This document shows, piece by piece, positions 33,904-41,588 of a DNA stretch of 46,404 nucleotides. The DNA is from Oscillospiraceae bacterium (GTDB lineage: Bacteria; Bacillota; Clostridia; Oscillospirales; Ruminococcaceae). Positions within the stretch are counted from its first letter, which is position 1; each line of letters starts with the position of its first letter. The notes beneath the pieces were generated by a model that did not search any database, was not told where the DNA came from, and was given only the letters and a program-made list of their open reading frames with translations. The stretch spans positions 90,948-137,351 of the forward strand of contig JAAVIF010000026.1 in the NCBI GenBank assembly GCA_014799365.1, written 5' to 3'. Both the position numbers and the translations under genes were made by a program.

Positions 33904-33932
33904 ATTATAGCAAATATAATATCGTTTGTCAA
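33904..33932 (-). promoter_or_regulatory. PadR operon promoter with overlapping palindrome
   Basis: On the minus strand TTGACA, a 17-bp spacer and TATAAT. A perfect 8-bp inverted repeat ATATTATA-N5-TATAATAT at 33902-33922 covers the -10 element and is a plausible PadR operator. Confidence 0.8.
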
Positions 33933-33971
33933 TACAATATTACAAATTTTTTCATAATTCTCCATTTGTAT

Positions 33972-34008
33972 AAAAAAACAAGCGGTTTTTCGTTCCGCTT
34001 GTTTATAC
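33972..34008 (-). terminator. Terminator beyond the decayed YgiT gene
   Basis: AAACAAGCGG and CCGCTTGTTT form a 10-bp stem with a 9-nt loop. On the minus strand a run of seven T follows. Confidence 0.85.
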
Positions 34009-34024
34009 GTTTTTGACCCATATA

Positions 34025-34252
34025 TTATGCAGCACTGCTGTAATTTACAATAGAAATTTCCTGTGTGAATTGTTTTGCCTGTTCTGTGATTTGCTCCAAT
34101 CTTTTAACCACGTCTCCCGTATAAATGATCTCGTTACATTACGTACACTTATAACAAGGAACATTGCGCACAATTAAAAGGCAGTTTCCCAAATCGGTAA
34201 CAGTTGTTGTGTATCCCTTTTCTGCTTTGGCACCGCATTCCATACATAACAT
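34025..34252 (-). pseudogene. YgiT-type zinc-finger antitoxin, interrupted by a stop codon
   Basis: Translating the minus strand from the ATG at 34252 gives LCMECGAKAEKGYTTTVTDL, then NCLLIVRNVPCYKCT, then a TAA stop (34139-34141), then CNEIIYTGDVVKRLEQITEQ to the next stop at 34025. The two CxxC pairs and the GD-VV-LE pattern are those of YgiT/MqsA-type antitoxins. A single C/G to T/A change at the third codon after CYKC could have made the stop. AAGGA precedes the start. It follows remnants of its usual toxin partner. Confidence 0.75.
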
Positions 34253-34254
34253 TA

Positions 34255-34371
34255 TTAACATTCCTTCTTTCTTACTTTAAAATTGCTTTCCCACACATCA
34301 GAATCAGGAAAATATGCGGTTATTAAATATATAAAATCCGTATCACAACTTATTGTTCTATCGTTATCATT
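34255..34371 (-). pseudogene. C-terminal remnant of a DUF4258 toxin
   Basis: The minus-strand frame reads CDTDFIYLITAYFPD, then SDVWESNFKVRKKE and a stop, which matches the usual C-terminus of DUF4258 proteins. The stop lies 3 nt before the YgiT start codon, the normal operon order. Upstream, stop codons and an AT-rich tract replace the rest of the gene, so the toxin is truncated. Confidence 0.6.
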
Positions 34372-34428
34372 TTACACCAACTTTTATATTTAGTATTCCT
34401 AAAAATATAACTACTATTATTACAAATA

Positions 34429-35262
34429 TTACTCCGCAATCTCGTACGATTTAACACCGTTTGCATCAATATACCCTATCACAAATCCGTTTTTACTTAA
34501 CTCGGACCAACCGAATCCATACATCGGTTCATCACCAAAGCACCAGTTATCGTCAATGTAAGGAAAGTCGGTGCCTTCATGAAGCTTGCCGACATTTGGC
34601 GCGTATACGGCGACGGTACATTTATCGTTCATCACATACACATCCGCCGCAGCTTTCTCGGTATCGGGAAAGACCTCCAAAAGCCTTGCTTTCAGTTCCT
34701 CTTCTTCCTCCTCGCCGAGAAAATAATACTCATCAACAAGGTTATAGTCGTAGTCAAGGCAGAGGCCGGATAAGTAAATCTTTCCTGACCATAGACTAAT
34801 GTCAATGTTTAGACGATGAGGGACGGAAATACTTTTTTCGGAAAGAAAGTCATTGAAAACCGTCATGATTGTTTCGGCGGTTTTCTGCGACAACTGCAAT
34901 TGCTCCGCTCTTTCAGCTTCCTCTGCTTTTTCCTCATTCCACTTCAAGTGAAGCACAGTCCAGCATAAAAATCCCGACTTAATAGGGACTATCCCCTGCC
35001 GGGCCATTCCGTCCTTTATCAGCCCCCATATTTCACTGTCGCTATGTTCCTTTTCCCGTTCATTGGGAGCTAATATCAAATATGAACCACCCTCCAAAGA
35101 GGTCTTAATTTCTTTCCAATCCTCGCCCTGCGGCACAAAGCTTTGATCCGCCAACACAGCAATTAACAGCAGCGCGAGTATTATCAGACAAACCGAAACA
35201 GCGGCAAGACCCTTTCCCTGCCTCATAAGCCTGCTGTTATTCTCATTCTTATCATTGCCCAT
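34429..35262 (-). CDS. Hypothetical membrane-anchored protein
   Basis: A 277-residue protein that I cannot assign. After a polar Asn/Lys-rich N-terminus there is one hydrophobic helix (about 18-38, LAAVSVCLIILALLLIAVLA), then an extracytoplasmic region with a Glu/Lys-rich helical stretch (WNEEKAEEAERAEQLQL), a YFLGEEEEEELKARLLEVF segment, and a Tyr/Trp-rich C-terminus. No enzyme motif is seen. The ATG at 35262 has AGGGAG 8 nt upstream; a TTG two codons earlier is too close. It follows the glycosidase gene by 27 bp, so it is likely co-expressed. Confidence 0.75.
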   Translation of the reverse strand: MGNDKNENNSRLMRQGKGLAAVSVCLIILALLLIAVLADQSFVPQGEDWKEIKTSLEGGSYLILAPNEREKEHSDSEIWGLIKDGMARQGIVPIKSGFLCWTVLHLKWNEEKAEEAERAEQLQLSQKTAETIMTVFNDFLSEKSISVPHRLNIDISLWSGKIYLSGLCLDYDYNLVDEYYFLGEEEEEELKARLLEVFPDTEKAAADVYVMNDKCTVAVYAPNVGKLHEGTDFPYIDDNWCFGDEPMYGFGWSELSKNGFVIGYIDANGVKSYEIAE

Positions 35263-35289
35263 ACCCAAGTCTCCCTATTTTACCGCGCT

Positions 35290-36393
35290 CTATCCAATCT
35301 CTTTCTTTCCGATAGGATAAATCTTATCATAAATATACGACGCCATATCATTGGTAGCCTCCGAGGTAAGATCATACCTGTACCACACCATTTCCTCGCT
35401 GCTTGTATCAGACTGCATCCAAACCAGCATTCCGTTCCAGCCGTTGTCATACATTGAGCGGTACTTTTCGGGAAGAGTCATTCCCCTTTGCGAATCGTTG
35501 CTTGTCTCTCCGATAACGCAGGGCTTGTCGGTTTCAAGTCCGAAATCCTCGGGCGATTTATCAAACGGTGTTCCGAAAGAGCCTCTCATCCAGTCGTAGT
35601 AATGAGTGCTGTAAAAATCAAGATATGCCCCGTCAAGACCCGTTAACTCCTTTAAATACTCGTCGGAAACCTTATCCCCTTCGTACTTGTCGGAATTGTA
35701 CTTTATAATTCCTATTCCCGCCGTTACCAATGTATCGCACTTTTCATGGATCATTGCCGCGCATTTGCCAATAAGATAAGAAATATTATCCCAGTCAAAC
35801 TGCCCGCATTCTTCGTTTTCGTGTATCCAATCGGGTTCGTTTACAATATCTATTGAAAACAGATACTCTTTTTCTCCGTATCTTTCACAAAATTCAGATA
35901 CATATTTGTCAACATAAACATCGCAGGCTTCCTTTGAGGAAAGCATAGTCTTCCAGTTTTGGGTTTTAAAATGATCAAAGGATAAAAGAGTAGCCATTAC
36001 ATAAACACCGTATTTTTCAGCCAAGTTAAAAAGCTTATCAAGGTCTGTCCAATGCTCCTCGGCAATACTGTAAATCTCTCCTTGGCTGTTTAAGCGCACA
36101 ATGGACTGACCGTCACAGTTTACCCATATTCTTGTACAGTTTATATTGTCCTCGGCAAGCTGCGCAAAGGTCTTTTCCCACGCCTCGTCGTTCATTCCGC
36201 CGTTAAACTCATTCCAGTTATACCACGGAGTGTTGCAGCCGTTTAACCAAAGCTCATTGCCGTCCACCACAAACTTTCCGTCCTCAACGGTCACACGCGC
36301 GCTTGCCCTTTCCTCCGAGCAGGCGGAAAAGGACGCAACCGTAACCGCAGCGGCAAGAAATAACGCCGCCGCTTTTTTTATAATTCCCGTCAT
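35290..36393 (-). CDS. Secreted lipoprotein glycosidase, GH5/mannanase-like
   Basis: A 367-residue lipoprotein. A signal peptide leads to lipobox-like SFSAC, followed by a glycosidase barrel with VDGNELWLNGCNTPWYNWNEF, NCTRIWV, SIDIVNEPDW (acid/base Glu), a DFYSTHYYDW strand and CVIGETSN (nucleophile Glu). This layout fits GH5-type endo-beta-mannanases or cellulases, which act on plant glycans. The substrate is inferred. The ATG at 36393 has GAAAGG upstream; the TTG five codons earlier is unlikely. It precedes a hypothetical protein of the same transcript. Confidence 0.88.
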   Translation of the reverse strand: MTGIIKKAAALFLAAAVTVASFSACSEERASARVTVEDGKFVVDGNELWLNGCNTPWYNWNEFNGGMNDEAWEKTFAQLAEDNINCTRIWVNCDGQSIVRLNSQGEIYSIAEEHWTDLDKLFNLAEKYGVYVMATLLSFDHFKTQNWKTMLSSKEACDVYVDKYVSEFCERYGEKEYLFSIDIVNEPDWIHENEECGQFDWDNISYLIGKCAAMIHEKCDTLVTAGIGIIKYNSDKYEGDKVSDEYLKELTGLDGAYLDFYSTHYYDWMRGSFGTPFDKSPEDFGLETDKPCVIGETSNDSQRGMTLPEKYRSMYDNGWNGMLVWMQSDTSSEEMVWYRYDLTSEATNDMASYIYDKIYPIGKKEIG

Positions 36394-36426
36394 AAAATAA
36401 CCTTTCAAAATAGTTTTACCTTGTTC

Positions 36427-36480
36427 CGATAGGAGTGGTGTTCAAATTTCGCCGAAAAGACGTGCGCCAATCCTATCGAG
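36427..36480. repeat. Imperfect 12-bp inverted repeat with conserved core
   Basis: CGATAGGAGTGG and CCAATCCTATCG, one mismatch, flank a 28-nt loop. Its reverse complement shares GCGCACGTCTTTTCGGCGAAATTT with the palindromic element at 42742-42900. It lies at the end of galT. Confidence 0.5.
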
Positions 36481-36488
36481 ACATGTTC

Positions 36489-37994
36489 TTATTTGCTTAA
36501 GCTTTCGATAAATCTTATAAACGCCTGCTTTCCCTTTTCGTCGCGTTTAAACACACCCGCGTCACAAAGCACCTGTTCAAATACCCTGCCTACCTCCATA
36601 CGGATGATTTTCTCCGCGTTATCCCTTGAAAATTCAGGGTGAGCCTTTAAAATCTCATTTGCCCACTCCGCGTGAGAAGCGGTTTTGGGATCGGACGTCA
36701 GATCTTTGCCGTCAAGCATTGCTGTTTCCAAATCCTTAAGCTCTACCGCCAAACGCGATGGCAGCACCGCCAAGCCCATAACCTCTATCAAACCTATATT
36801 TTCTTTTTTTATATGGTGCAAAGAGGGATTGGGATGATAAACTCCAAGCGGTCTGTCCTCAGTGGTGATATTGTTTCTGAGCACCAGATCACATTCGTAT
36901 ACATCGCCCTTCATTCTCGCAATTGGCGTTATCGTATTATGAGGCACCCCGTCGGTTTCGGCGTAAATAAACACGCTTTCGTCGCTGTAACCTCTCCATT
37001 TTCTCAAAATAAGGTCACAAGCCCTCACAAGCTGATCTCTGCTGCGGCTTTGCACTCTTATGACAGACATAGGCCATTTCACGATACCGAAGGTAACGTC
37101 AGGATATTCGGAAATCGAAAAATATTTTTCCGTTTCGGCAGTTTCCATGGCAAAGGTATAGTTGCCGCCCTGAAAATGCTCATGACTGAGTATGGAACCG
37201 CCCACAATAGGCAGATCGGCATTTGAACCGACAAAGTAGTGAGGAATATATTCTATAAAATCAAAAAGCTTTTCAAATACCGCCGCGTCTATTTTCATAG
37301 GAATGTGCTTTTCGTTAAAAACAATGCAGTGTTCGTTGTAATAGCCGTAGGGAGAATACTGAAACTGCCATTTCTCTCCGCACACCGTAATGGGAATAGG
37401 GCGAAGATTCTGCCGTGCGGGATGAGTAAGCGTACCGCTGAAGCCCGCGTTTTCGGGGCAAAGCTGACATTTCGGATAAGCGGTGGACTTGCTTTGTCCC
37501 TGCTTTGCAATATCACGCGGATCCTTTTCGGGCTTGGAGCAGTTTATTGTAATATCAAGCTCGCCATACTCCGAGGAATATTTCCATTTTAAGTCCTTTG
37601 CTATCCTGCCCGCTCTTACGTAATTGACATTTTTATTGTACTCATAATAGTTTTCAACCGCGTTTACGGGTGAAACGGAATTATACCTGCGCTGAAATTC
37701 ATTGTAAACCTCGTGCGGCAAGGGAGTAACCACTCCCATAAGCTTAGTGTCGAACAAATCTCTTGAATTGGCGGTATCTTCGATAATGGAATTTTCGCAG
37801 GCGTATTTTATCAGCCGCTCCAAAATTTCATCGACAGATAAGTTCCCGTCCGATTCGTCAATTTCGGGCTGTTCCCAGTCGGACACGCCGAGAATATTCA
37901 TAAGCTGATTTCTTACCACGATTTCGTCAATTTCATCAATAAGTCCGTTTTTTATCGAATAATTGATCAAAAGCTGTATATCTCCGCAAATCAT
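36489..37994 (-). CDS. galT: UDP-glucose-hexose-1-phosphate uridylyltransferase, long Firmicutes type
   Basis: A 501-residue GalT of the type found in Firmicutes. It transfers UMP between UDP-glucose and galactose 1-phosphate in the Leloir pathway. It has FQYSPYGYYNEHCIVFNEKH, the ILSHEHFQGG motif bearing the active-site histidines, RSRDQLVRACDLILRKW and GVYHPNPSLHHIKKENIGLIEVMG. A zinc-type CPENAGF segment precedes them. AAAGGA precedes the ATG. No galK or galE is visible. It is on the same strand as, and upstream of, the GH5 gene, with a repeat in between. Confidence 0.95.
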   Translation of the reverse strand: MICGDIQLLINYSIKNGLIDEIDEIVVRNQLMNILGVSDWEQPEIDESDGNLSVDEILERLIKYACENSIIEDTANSRDLFDTKLMGVVTPLPHEVYNEFQRRYNSVSPVNAVENYYEYNKNVNYVRAGRIAKDLKWKYSSEYGELDITINCSKPEKDPRDIAKQGQSKSTAYPKCQLCPENAGFSGTLTHPARQNLRPIPITVCGEKWQFQYSPYGYYNEHCIVFNEKHIPMKIDAAVFEKLFDFIEYIPHYFVGSNADLPIVGGSILSHEHFQGGNYTFAMETAETEKYFSISEYPDVTFGIVKWPMSVIRVQSRSRDQLVRACDLILRKWRGYSDESVFIYAETDGVPHNTITPIARMKGDVYECDLVLRNNITTEDRPLGVYHPNPSLHHIKKENIGLIEVMGLAVLPSRLAVELKDLETAMLDGKDLTSDPKTASHAEWANEILKAHPEFSRDNAEKIIRMEVGRVFEQVLCDAGVFKRDEKGKQAFIRFIESLSK

Positions 37995-38033
37995 ATTACA
38001 ATCATTCCTTTCTTATTGTATGCCTATGGCTTA

Positions 38034-38062
38034 ATTATAACATTTACTCCAATTTATGTCAA
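38034..38062 (-). promoter_or_regulatory. Consensus sigma-A promoter of galT
   Basis: On the minus strand TTGACA, a 17-bp spacer and TATAAT, about 40 bp upstream of the start codon. Confidence 0.85.
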
Positions 38063-38153
38063 TAATCAAGACATATCAGAAGGTCTAAATTTTTACATAT
38101 TTCTTTGTTTTCATATATGCTCAAAAAAACCTGTTTTTTTACTTTTTTGGCAC

Positions 38154-38182
38154 TTGAAAATTCTTTATATATATGGTATAAT
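38154..38182 (+). promoter_or_regulatory. Sigma-A promoter of the Ddl-like gene cluster
   Basis: TTGAAA, a 17-bp spacer and TATAAT, about 110 bp before the start codon. It would drive the Ddl-like, DUF1934 and argS genes. Confidence 0.75.
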
Positions 38183-38212
38183 TTTTTAATAGCATATTTT
38201 AAACAATGTAAA

Positions 38213-38265
38213 TAAGAACCCGTCTTCATAAGACGTGTGCGTAAGTCTGTGAAAACAGGTTCTAA
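38213..38265. repeat. Palindromic repeat AAGAACC...GGTTCT before the Ddl-like gene
   Basis: AGAACC and GGTTCT bracket an inner hairpin CGTCTT/AAGACG. The 3' end TGTGAAAACAGGTTCTAA matches 17 of 18 bases of the end of the element at 42742-42900 (TGTGAATACAGGTTCTAA). It lies in the transcribed leader. Confidence 0.6.
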
Positions 38266-38292
38266 TAAATGCAAAGGCAAGGTAGCAAGTTA

Positions 38293-39363
38293 ATGGCTAA
38301 AACTAAGGTTGCGGTATTGTTCGGCGGACAGTCTAAGGACTACTCGGTATCGCTGAAATCGGCATATTCGGTAATAAATGCGTTATCGGAGGATAAATAC
38401 GATGTTATTCCCATAGGGATCACCCGGGTGGGAAGGTGGCTTTATTACCCGGGCAATTATGAATCCATAGCCGACGGAAGCTGGGAAAACGATTCCGACT
38501 GCTGCCCTGCCGTAATAAGCCCCGACGCGGTTCATCACGGAATAATAAAGCTGATCGATAACTCGGAAATGGCTATCCAGCGAGTTGATGTTATTTTTTC
38601 CGTCATATACGGAAAATTCGGAGAATGCGGACGTTTACAAAGCCTTTGCAAGCTTGCGGGCATTCCATTTTTGGGAAGCAATCCCGAAGCCTCAAGCACG
38701 GCAGTAGACAGATCAATGACTCATTTGCTGCTTGACGAAGCGGGGATAGAAACCGTAAAATATTTTTGTGTGGAACGAAGCGACATGCAGTTTATTGACG
38801 AAATAATAAACGCTCGGGAACAGGCTCTGAACTATCCCGTAAGAGTAAAGGCTTCAAGCTGCAGCTCGTCTATCGGCTCGAATATAGCCTTTGATAAAAA
38901 CGAGCTTAAGTCCGCACTGAAAATTGCATTTTCGCATCATCACAAGGCTGTTGTGGAAAACGCGGTCACGGGGAGAAGGCTCTGCTGCTGCGTTTATGAA
39001 AACGAGGGTCTTGTTACGGTATCGGAAATAGGCGAGACCGCTCCCGTTGAAAGCACTATCGACCGTTTGAACAATTATATAGGCAGGACCTCTAAATTCA
39101 AAGCACCGGCGGAAATATCGGAATCCATGTCGGAAAAAATAAAAAATACGGCCAAGCGCACCTTCAGAGTCATGGACTGTCAGGGCTTTGCGATAATAGA
39201 TTTTCTGCTTACAAATGATGAAAAATTGTACTGCACCAAGGTTTCCACCGTTCCCGGCTTTAACGAGGAAAGTATTTTATCAACTCTTCTTTCCGCAAAC
39301 GGATTAAGCTATTCGGATATACTCGAGATAATGCTTAACAACGCCTTGGAATCAAAAGCGTAA
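38293..39363 (+). CDS. D-alanine-D-alanine-ligase-like protein with altered catalytic residues
   Basis: A 356-residue ATP-grasp protein with clear Ddl ancestry (VAVLFGGQSKDYSVSLKSAYSV at the start, CGRLQSLCKLAGIPFLGSN, and PGF near the end). Key residues differ from Ddl. The GGxSxE(H/R)xVSL motif reads SKDYSVSL. HGxxGEDG reads YGKFGECG. KPxxxGSS reads KASSCSSS. The C-terminal RxD...NEINTxPG region reads IID...TKVSTVPG, so the phosphate-binding Arg and the Mg-binding Glu and Asn are lost. It may be a pseudoenzyme or have a new specificity. The ATG at 38293 is upstream of an AAGG. DUF1934 and argS follow. Confidence 0.85.
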   Translation: MAKTKVAVLFGGQSKDYSVSLKSAYSVINALSEDKYDVIPIGITRVGRWLYYPGNYESIADGSWENDSDCCPAVISPDAVHHGIIKLIDNSEMAIQRVDVIFSVIYGKFGECGRLQSLCKLAGIPFLGSNPEASSTAVDRSMTHLLLDEAGIETVKYFCVERSDMQFIDEIINAREQALNYPVRVKASSCSSSIGSNIAFDKNELKSALKIAFSHHHKAVVENAVTGRRLCCCVYENEGLVTVSEIGETAPVESTIDRLNNYIGRTSKFKAPAEISESMSEKIKNTAKRTFRVMDCQGFAIIDFLLTNDEKLYCTKVSTVPGFNEESILSTLLSANGLSYSDILEIMLNNALESKA

Positions 39364-39422
39364 AATACATAAATATAAAAATAAAATTTCAAGAGCATTT
39401 TTATAAATAAGAAAGGAAAAAA

Positions 39423-39857
39423 ATGAGTAAGGAAGTTTCTATAAAGATAAAAACCGTACAGTCCGCCGACGGAGACGAAGATGTTACCGAGCTTTTCACC
39501 TTCGGAAAGCTTTCAAGGCTGAAAGAAGGAAAGGGGTTTCATATTGTCTACGAGGAAAGCGAGGTAATGGGCTTTGAGGGCTGTAAGGTATCATTGGATA
39601 TAACCGACAGCTCCGTTAAAATGTCAAGAACGGGAAAAGCAAGCTCAACGCTGTTTATTGAAAAGGGCAAGAAGCATCACGGTCATTACGGGACACCCTA
39701 CGGAGATTTTATGATAGGAGTAAATACCGACGAGCTGAAAAACGATATGACCGACAAAGGCGGAGACTTGTATATGAAGTATACGATTGATATTAACTCG
39801 GACTTTTTGTCGGAAAACGAAGTATTTGTAAACGTTAAAGAATGCAAACTGCAATAA
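39423..39857 (+). CDS. DUF1934 (YwiB-like) beta-barrel protein
   Basis: A 144-residue protein fitting the DUF1934/YwiB family, a calycin-like barrel: ELFTFGKLSRLKEGKGFHIVYEESEVMG, GCKVSLDITDSSVKMSRTGK, then a TPYGDFMIGV segment and C-terminal strand MKYTIDINSDFLSENEVFV. In Bacillus, ywiB lies next to argS, and this order is kept. GAAAGGA precedes the ATG. The function is unknown. It ends 13 bp before argS and is probably co-transcribed with it. Confidence 0.9.
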   Translation: MSKEVSIKIKTVQSADGDEDVTELFTFGKLSRLKEGKGFHIVYEESEVMGFEGCKVSLDITDSSVKMSRTGKASSTLFIEKGKKHHGHYGTPYGDFMIGVNTDELKNDMTDKGGDLYMKYTIDINSDFLSENEVFVNVKECKLQ

Positions 39858-39870
39858 GGAGAAAACAAAA

Positions 39871-41556
39871 ATGATCAACACCATAGCTAACGCAAAAAAT
39901 GAAATAAAAGAAATAGTTCTGAACGCGCTGGGCAGACTTGTTGCCGAAGGAAAGCTGCCTGCCGAGCCTTTGCCCCCCTTTGCGGTCGAAATACCCAACG
40001 ATAAGGCTCACGGAGATTTCTCCTGCAACGCCGCACTGGTATCCGCAAAGCCCTTGAAGCAAAATCCGAGAAATATTGCGGCTATGATAGTGGATAATGC
40101 CGTTTTGGACGGTACCGCATTTGAAAAAATCGAGCTTGCGGGACCCGGCTTTCTTAACTTTTTTGTAGGCAAGGCTTGGTTTGCGGGAACGGTAAACGCC
40201 GTGCTTTCCGAAAAAGAGGATTACGGCAAAACAGACGACGGAAAAGGAAAAAGAGTACTTGTGGAATTTGTTTCGGCAAATCCTACCGGACCTATGCACA
40301 TAGGCAACGCAAGAGGCGGCGCACTCGGAGACTGTCTCGCTTCCCTGCTCCAATACGCGGGATATTATGTGGAACGTGAATTTTATATAAACGACGCGGG
40401 AAATCAGATAAACAAATTCGCTCTGAGCCTTGATATACGCTACCGTCAGCATTTCGGAGATACCGTTGAAATGCCCGAGGACTCATATCACGGACAGGAT
40501 ATAATAGACCATGCGGAAAATTTTGCAAAGGAATACGGCGACAAGTATATGGGCGTAAGCGAGGAGGAGCGCAGACAGGCACTTGTGGACTACGCTTTGC
40601 CCATTAACATAAAAGGACTTGAAGAAGACCTTTTGAAATACAGAATAAAATATGATACGTGGTTTAAGGAAAGCACGCTTCACAACGACGGCTCCGTTGA
40701 CGAGGCGGTAAAGCTGTTAAAGGAAAACGGATATACTTACGAGCAGGACGGCGCGCTGTGGTTTAAATCCTCCGGGCTTGGCGACGACAAGGACAGAGTG
40801 CTTATAAGAGCCAACGGAGTTCCCACCTATTCCGTTCCAGACATCGCCTATCACTACAACAAGCTTGAAAAACGTAAATTCGATATAGCGATAGACGTTT
40901 TGGGAGCGGATCACCACGGCTATATTCCCAGAATGAGGGCCGCGCTTACCGCTCTCGGAGTAGACGCGACGCGCCTTGACGTTGTTATTATGCAAATGGT
41001 TCGTCTTGTAAGAAACGGCGAAACGGTAAAGCTTTCCAAAAGATCGGGCAAGGCTATTACCCTGTCCACCCTTTTGGACGAGATCCCAATGGACGCGGCA
41101 AGATTTTTCTTTAATCTTCGCGACCCCAACACTCATTTTGAATTTGACCTTGATCTTGCCATTGAGGAAAGCTCCAAAAATCCCGTTTACTATGTTCAGT
41201 ACGCTCACGCGAGAATTTGCCGCATACTCGAAAAACAAAAAGAAGATGGCAACGAATGTAAGTTTATTCCCGAAAATCAGCTTGTTTTTACCGAACCCGC
41301 AGAAATAGAGCTTATCCGCCATTTGGCTTCACTGCCCGACGTTATCAGCGAGGGCGCAAAGACCTACAACCCCTCTTTGATAACAAGATACCTGATAGAG
41401 CTGGCACAGCATTTTCATAAGTTTTACGATGCCTGCCCCATTAAGGGAGCGGAGGAGACTGTTTTGCAGTCAAGGCTGTCTCTTTGCACTGCCGCAAAAA
41501 CAGTTATTAAAAATCTTCTTGATCTGCTTAAGGTAGAAGCCCCCGAAAAAATGTAA
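39871..41556 (+). CDS. argS: Arginine-tRNA ligase
   Basis: A 561-residue class I aminoacyl-tRNA synthetase that charges tRNA-Arg. It has the N-terminal additional domain, the HIGH-type motif NPTGPMHIGNARGGALGD, VLGADHHGYIPRM, the KMSKS-like VKLSKRSGKAITL and a C-terminal anticodon-binding domain (YVQYAHARICRILEKQ). Length is normal. TAAGGAGAA precedes the ATG. It is the third gene of a run with the Ddl-like and DUF1934 genes. No T-box lies upstream. Confidence 0.97.
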   Translation: MINTIANAKNEIKEIVLNALGRLVAEGKLPAEPLPPFAVEIPNDKAHGDFSCNAALVSAKPLKQNPRNIAAMIVDNAVLDGTAFEKIELAGPGFLNFFVGKAWFAGTVNAVLSEKEDYGKTDDGKGKRVLVEFVSANPTGPMHIGNARGGALGDCLASLLQYAGYYVEREFYINDAGNQINKFALSLDIRYRQHFGDTVEMPEDSYHGQDIIDHAENFAKEYGDKYMGVSEEERRQALVDYALPINIKGLEEDLLKYRIKYDTWFKESTLHNDGSVDEAVKLLKENGYTYEQDGALWFKSSGLGDDKDRVLIRANGVPTYSVPDIAYHYNKLEKRKFDIAIDVLGADHHGYIPRMRAALTALGVDATRLDVVIMQMVRLVRNGETVKLSKRSGKAITLSTLLDEIPMDAARFFFNLRDPNTHFEFDLDLAIEESSKNPVYYVQYAHARICRILEKQKEDGNECKFIPENQLVFTEPAEIELIRHLASLPDVISEGAKTYNPSLITRYLIELAQHFHKFYDACPIKGAEETVLQSRLSLCTAAKTVIKNLLDLLKVEAPEKM

Positions 41557-41588
41557 TTTTATTTATTATTCGGAAAGGATTTTTTAAA

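Noticed and set aside
38059-38280. A 73-codon minus-strand frame upstream of the Ddl-like gene
   Set aside because: It crosses the promoters and the palindromic repeat; no protein signature.
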